Source: Bryobacterales bacterium
GTDB lineage: Bacteria; Acidobacteriota; Terriglobia; Bryobacterales; Bryobacteraceae
Length of the DNA: 9,803 bases
Direction: 5' to 3'
Assembly (NCBI GenBank): GCA_003132865.1
Contig: PKYZ01000748.1
Location: 9,483 to 19,285, forward strand
Below are positions 6,858 to 9,803 of this stretch, piece by piece (positions within the stretch are counted from its first letter, which is position 1; each line of letters starts with the position of its first letter). The notes beneath the pieces were generated by a model. It saw nothing but the letters and a program-made list of their open reading frames with translations. It did no database searches and was not told where the DNA came from. A program made the position numbers and the translations under genes.

Positions 6858-7826
6858 ATGATGGGAATTAGTCGCCGGCGGTTCTTGACTGGAACAGCTT
6901 CGCTCGCTGTGGCGGGCGCTGGCCTGCCCAAAATCGGGTGGGGCGATCCCTTGGGACTGCCGATCGGAATTCAGCTATACACTGTGGGCGCGGATTTGCA
7001 AAAGGATGCCCCAGCCACAATCAAGCAGATTGCGCGAATTGGATATACGGAAGTCGAGACCGCGGGGTTCGGGTCGGCAGGGAGTGCGGCAGCGCTTCGC
7101 AAGCTGCTGGACGATAACGCCATCAGGTGCCCCAGCGCGCACCTCAGCTTCGAGCTCAAGAATCTCAACAAGGCCTTCGACGACGCACACGCGCTCGGCT
7201 GCGCTTATGCCACCGCTTCCGTGCCGCGCTTGCTCCTCTCCCAAATGCCTTCGTTTGACGCCTCCGTCCCGGCTGCTGAACGCGCGAAAATGATGCAGGA
7301 GGTGAGGAAGACGCTACGCGCGCCGTTATTGTCTGACGACCTGAAGAGATTGATCGACTTGATGAACCAGGTCGGCGCGGCCGCAAAACAGCAAGGGCTG
7401 ATGTTTGCTGCGCACAATCATACTTTTGAGTTCGAGAAAGTAGACGACCGGCCCGCGATCTTCTCCATCATCGAGAAGACGGATCCGAACAACATCAAAT
7501 TCGAGATCGACTGCGGATGGGCAGAGATAGCGGGTTTCCACCCGGGCGACCTCGCGCAGGCTTATCCTGGCCGCATCCGGATGCTTCATATCAAGGACTT
7601 TCTCGCGTTCGAGAAAGGAGCCGCGCCTGGAAGCCCGGCGGGGCCGAAGGGTGCTGAGATCGGCGCGGGTGTGATCGACTATAAGAAAATCTTCGCCGAC
7701 ATGCAGGGCAAAGGAGTGGAACACATCTTCGTCGAGCAGGAAGGGCCTTATTCCCGCATGCCGGCCATCCAGGCAGCCGAGGTGGATTACAAGTTTCTGC
7801 ACTCGCTGAAAAACGCATTGGAGTGA
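6858..7826 (+). CDS. Sugar phosphate isomerase/epimerase-like TIM-barrel protein with Tat signal
   Basis: A 322-residue member of the xylose isomerase-like/AP endonuclease 2 TIM-barrel family, which uses a bound divalent metal to isomerise, epimerise or cleave sugar derivatives. A Tat signal is clear: ISRRRFLTG at 4-12 followed by an alanine-rich hydrophobic run to about 24. Barrel motifs follow in order: IGIQLYTV at 36-43, HNHTFEFE at 186-193, DCGW at 218-221, HIKD at 244-247 and VEQEG at 292-296. D218, H244 and E293 are likely metal ligands. The stop of the oxidoreductase lies 32 bases before the ATG, so both genes are probably cotranscribed and act in the same exported pathway. Gfo/Idh/MocA and TIM-barrel pairs are known in keto-sugar and C-glycoside metabolism, but assigning that here is inference. 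The hydrophilic C-terminus ends normally. Confidence 0.9.
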   Translation: MMGISRRRFLTGTASLAVAGAGLPKIGWGDPLGLPIGIQLYTVGADLQKDAPATIKQIARIGYTEVETAGFGSAGSAAALRKLLDDNAIRCPSAHLSFELKNLNKAFDDAHALGCAYATASVPRLLLSQMPSFDASVPAAERAKMMQEVRKTLRAPLLSDDLKRLIDLMNQVGAAAKQQGLMFAAHNHTFEFEKVDDRPAIFSIIEKTDPNNIKFEIDCGWAEIAGFHPGDLAQAYPGRIRMLHIKDFLAFEKGAAPGSPAGPKGAEIGAGVIDYKKIFADMQGKGVEHIFVEQEGPYSRMPAIQAAEVDYKFLHSLKNALE

Positions 7827-7898
7827 CCGCTGGCTTCGCGGCTCCATAAACTCTTGCGCAGGTGAGTTGCGCGCTGAAATTAGTGAAGCGGGACACAG

Positions 7899-7917
7899 GC
7901 CCAGTGCAGCATTGGGC
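7899..7917. terminator. Hairpin between convergent transcripts, possible terminator
   Basis: GCCCAGTG (7899-7906) pairs with CATTGGGC (7910-7917) over 8 positions, one of them a G-U pair, with a 3-base loop. It lies 73 bases after the TIM-barrel gene and 30 bases beyond the stop of the minus-strand ORF at 7947, where a shared terminator would be expected. The T-tract is poor on both strands, so intrinsic termination is uncertain. Nothing else was seen in 7827-7946. Confidence 0.3.
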
Positions 7918-7946
7918 GTTTCGGTCAATGTTCATGCCAACACGCT

Positions 7947-8282
7947 TTATTTCGGATAGCGCGTAATCCTCCCACGAGCAGCAGACACGAAGCGAAATAT
8001 CGTTACGAAATATGGCGGTTCAGATCCGCGTCGGCCTCTCAAGGCGGCTGGATTGACGTAGTCCATCGGGATTCCCCATGTCTTCAAGCGCAGCCAGCTT
8101 GATTGCAGGGCCGCAAAATAGGATGCTTCATACCACCGGTAATCTGACGTGTTCGGCAAGCAGCAATACCAAAGAGAAGCACTCCACTGGTATTCCGGCT
8201 TCTGTTGATGCACCACTATTTCTTCCGCGGCTACGACGTCCCACTTTGATCGACTGAACGCGCCGGGTTCCGAGCTGCCCAT
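7947..8282 (-). CDS. Small tryptophan-rich hypothetical protein
   Basis: An ATG at 8282 opens a 111-codon frame ending in TAA at 7947-7949. It starts only 5 bases after the stop of the FAD oxidoreductase on the same strand. The product has six tryptophans and many tyrosines, for example SLWYCC near 36-41 and YRWYEASYF near 48-56, and a basic C-terminus. It shows no signal peptide or membrane segment. No family was recognised. The same frame stays open upstream inside the oxidoreductase gene, where it is a shadow, so openness alone is weak support. The ribosome binding site is poor (a GAAG-like match 2 bases from the ATG). It may be a real small protein, the remnant of a larger gene, or noncoding. 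Confidence 0.35.
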   Translation of the reverse strand: MGSSEPGAFSRSKWDVVAAEEIVVHQQKPEYQWSASLWYCCLPNTSDYRWYEASYFAALQSSWLRLKTWGIPMDYVNPAALRGRRGSEPPYFVTIFRFVSAARGRITRYPK

Positions 8283-8287
8283 AACTT

Positions 8288-9803
8288 CTACGGCCGTATC
8301 AGCGGCGGGAAGAGTTGCAGCGCCGGCGCTTGCGGATTCGGCTGGTATTCGAGGATCGCGCCCTCTTTGCGCAGCGTGGCCATTAGCGCGGAAACGTCGA
8401 TATCCTGTACCGCCTTCCCACTCTCCACGGCCAGTCGCGCCGCCACGCCCGCCGCGTGCCCCAGGATCATGTACTGCGGCTCCATGCGGATCGAGGAATA
8501 CGCCACGTGGCTTGCCGAAAACGCCACTGGCACAAGCAAATTCTCCGCCTCCAACCGTTTCGGCAGCATCACGCGGAACGGGATCTGATACGGCTGCACC
8601 GGAACCTGCATATCGCCCTCGTTGCGTACGTTCCCGTCGGGCCCCACGATGCGCTCCACGTTGTGCGAATCGCTGTTGTAAGAGCCCATGCCGATGGCGT
8701 CCGGCTTGGTCCAATCCCTCTGCAGATCCTTCTGGGTCATCACGTACTCACCAACCATCCGCCGCGCTTCGCGGATGTACAACGGGTGCGGCCAATTCTC
8801 CGTGTCCGTGAATTCGTCCTTCGCCAAGCCCCACCGGTTCATCTCCTGCCGCAGGCTCTCCGGAACCCGTGGATCATTCGCCAGGAAATAGAAGAAGCCG
8901 GCCTGGTAGTCTTTGTGCGCCTGCCAGATCCTCTGCCGTTCGGCGTAGCTCGCGTCGGGGTAATTCCAGCTCCCGCCGATATAGTCCGTCGAAAACGCCC
9001 CGTTGTTGTTGATGTCCGTCTTTCCATTTGGAATGCGGCTCAGCGTCATTAGCGTGTCGAGCGCCGGAACGCGGCCCTCCGCCTGCGTCCGCGCGCGGAT
9101 CAGCCGCGCTAGAAGCTCGTAACGCCCTGCGTCGTATCCCACCGGCTTGGCGAATGCCACGCGGTTCGCCGCCACGTCGGTGAGGCACATTCGGTAGTTG
9201 TATGCTTGCACGGCTTTATCCGCCGATCCCGCCGCCGGCAGCGTTCGTGCCGAAATCTCCGGCAGCAGCTTGCCCGCAGCGTCATAGGCCGAAACGTTAA
9301 CCAGGAATTGATGGTATGGCGTTTGCTCTCGCACGCCCGCCAGCGACTCCCCGTACTGCGACGCCGCCTCGCGCCCGAACGTGTAGCTCACGCCCGCCTG
9401 CGCCATCAGGTCGCCTTCATACGTGCTGTCGATGAACACCATGGCCGTGAACTGGTCGCCCGCTTCGGTCGCAATCGCCGTCACACGCGCGCCCTGTTTG
9501 CGCACGCCGTTCTTCTCCACCAGGCGCTCATGCTCGAACAGCGCAACTCCCGCCTCTCTCACCATCCTGCGGAAAATCTGTTCCGCCACGTGCGGCTCCG
9601 GCAGCCACGCCACGTCCTGTCCGTAAAGCGGCATCTGGTAATGCCGCCCCACGCGATAGTAAAACTCCAGCGCGCAGCCGCCGATCACCTCCTTCTTTCC
9701 GTAATCGGTCCAGCCCAGGCCGCCCGATACCATCCCGCCCAAATGCACTCCCGGCTCGACCAACGCCGTCTTCTTCCCCTCCCGCGTCGCCGCCACCGCT
9801 GCG
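8288..9803 (-). CDS. FAD-dependent oxidoreductase (FAD_oxidored family), N-terminus off the window
   Basis: The frame runs from the right edge to a TAG at 8288-8290. It begins in AAVAATREGKKTALVEP, the helix and second strand of a Rossmann fold, so the GxGxxG motif and roughly 20-40 residues lie outside. The in-frame GTG at 9794-9796 is not the true start. Counting from that GTG, LGGMVSGGLGWTD at 19-31, IDSTYEGDL at 122-130 and SIRMEPQYMILGHAAG at 435-450 are typical of the FAD_oxidored flavoprotein family, often labelled xanthan lyase-like or exported. The C-terminal flavin motif is intact. Family members are abundant in Acidobacteriota and Planctomycetes and are linked to polysaccharide or sugar oxidation, but the substrate is unknown. 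It converges on the TIM-barrel gene. Confidence 0.88.
   Translation of the reverse strand, partial: AAVAATREGKKTALVEPGVHLGGMVSGGLGWTDYGKKEVIGGCALEFYYRVGRHYQMPLYGQDVAWLPEPHVAEQIFRRMVREAGVALFEHERLVEKNGVRKQGARVTAIATEAGDQFTAMVFIDSTYEGDLMAQAGVSYTFGREAASQYGESLAGVREQTPYHQFLVNVSAYDAAGKLLPEISARTLPAAGSADKAVQAYNYRMCLTDVAANRVAFAKPVGYDAGRYELLARLIRARTQAEGRVPALDTLMTLSRIPNGKTDINNNGAFSTDYIGGSWNYPDASYAERQRIWQAHKDYQAGFFYFLANDPRVPESLRQEMNRWGLAKDEFTDTENWPHPLYIREARRMVGEYVMTQKDLQRDWTKPDAIGMGSYNSDSHNVERIVGPDGNVRNEGDMQVPVQPYQIPFRVMLPKRLEAENLLVPVAFSASHVAYSSIRMEPQYMILGHAAGVAARLAVESGKAVQDIDVSALMATLRKEGAILEYQPNPQAPALQLFPPLIRP

Noticed and set aside
7326..7935. Minus-strand open frames of 200 and 114 codons under the TIM-barrel gene
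   Set aside because: They lie opposite the HNH, DCGW and HIKD motifs of the real gene and their products look like reverse-complement noise.

Overview
The window looks like part of a soil Acidobacteriota chromosome, most likely a Solibacter/Bryobacter-type lineage. This is inferred from the GC-rich coding sequence, a secreted serine hydrolase joined to a TPR region of acidobacterial style, and a neighbourhood of Tat-exported Gfo/Idh/MocA and TIM-barrel sugar enzymes plus an FAD-dependent oxidoreductase. Planctomycetes or Verrucomicrobia carry similar families and cannot be excluded without a marker gene. No tRNA, rRNA, CRISPR array or transposase gene was seen.

Layout. Positions 2-136 hold the probable 3' end of an upstream gene. 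A very large composite gene follows at 162-4532 (1456 aa). Its protein has a signal-like N-terminus, a class C beta-lactamase/esterase-type serine hydrolase, a small C-terminal accessory beta domain, TPR repeats, a von Hippel-Lindau (VHL) beta-type domain, and a divergent gamma-glutamyltransferase-like Ntn-hydrolase domain. The stretch 4533-5235 has no convincing gene but is rich in dyad symmetry: a strong GC hairpin, three copies of a 9-base word, a nested inverted repeat resembling a BIME or small MITE (4966-5163), and two abutting dyads at the next gene's start. At 5236-6825 and 6858-7826 two plus-strand genes form a likely operon. They encode a Tat-type Gfo/Idh/MocA oxidoreductase and a Tat-type sugar phosphate isomerase/epimerase-like TIM barrel. 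A hairpin at 7899-7917 lies in the convergent gap. On the minus strand there is a small unrecognised ORF (7947-8282) directly behind an FAD-dependent oxidoreductase (8288 to the window edge, N-terminus missing).

How they may work together. The oxidoreductase, TIM-barrel protein and FAD enzyme fit an exported or periplasmic pathway for oxidising and rearranging sugars or glycosides. That is inferred from family and neighbourhood only; no substrate can be read from the sequence. The composite protein looks like a secreted hydrolase pair held together by TPR and VHL-type interaction modules. The most striking observation is the VHL-type domain. It aligns without gaps to human VHL residues 88-117 and keeps four of the five hydroxyproline-pocket residues, with the fifth (Ser) replaced by Thr.
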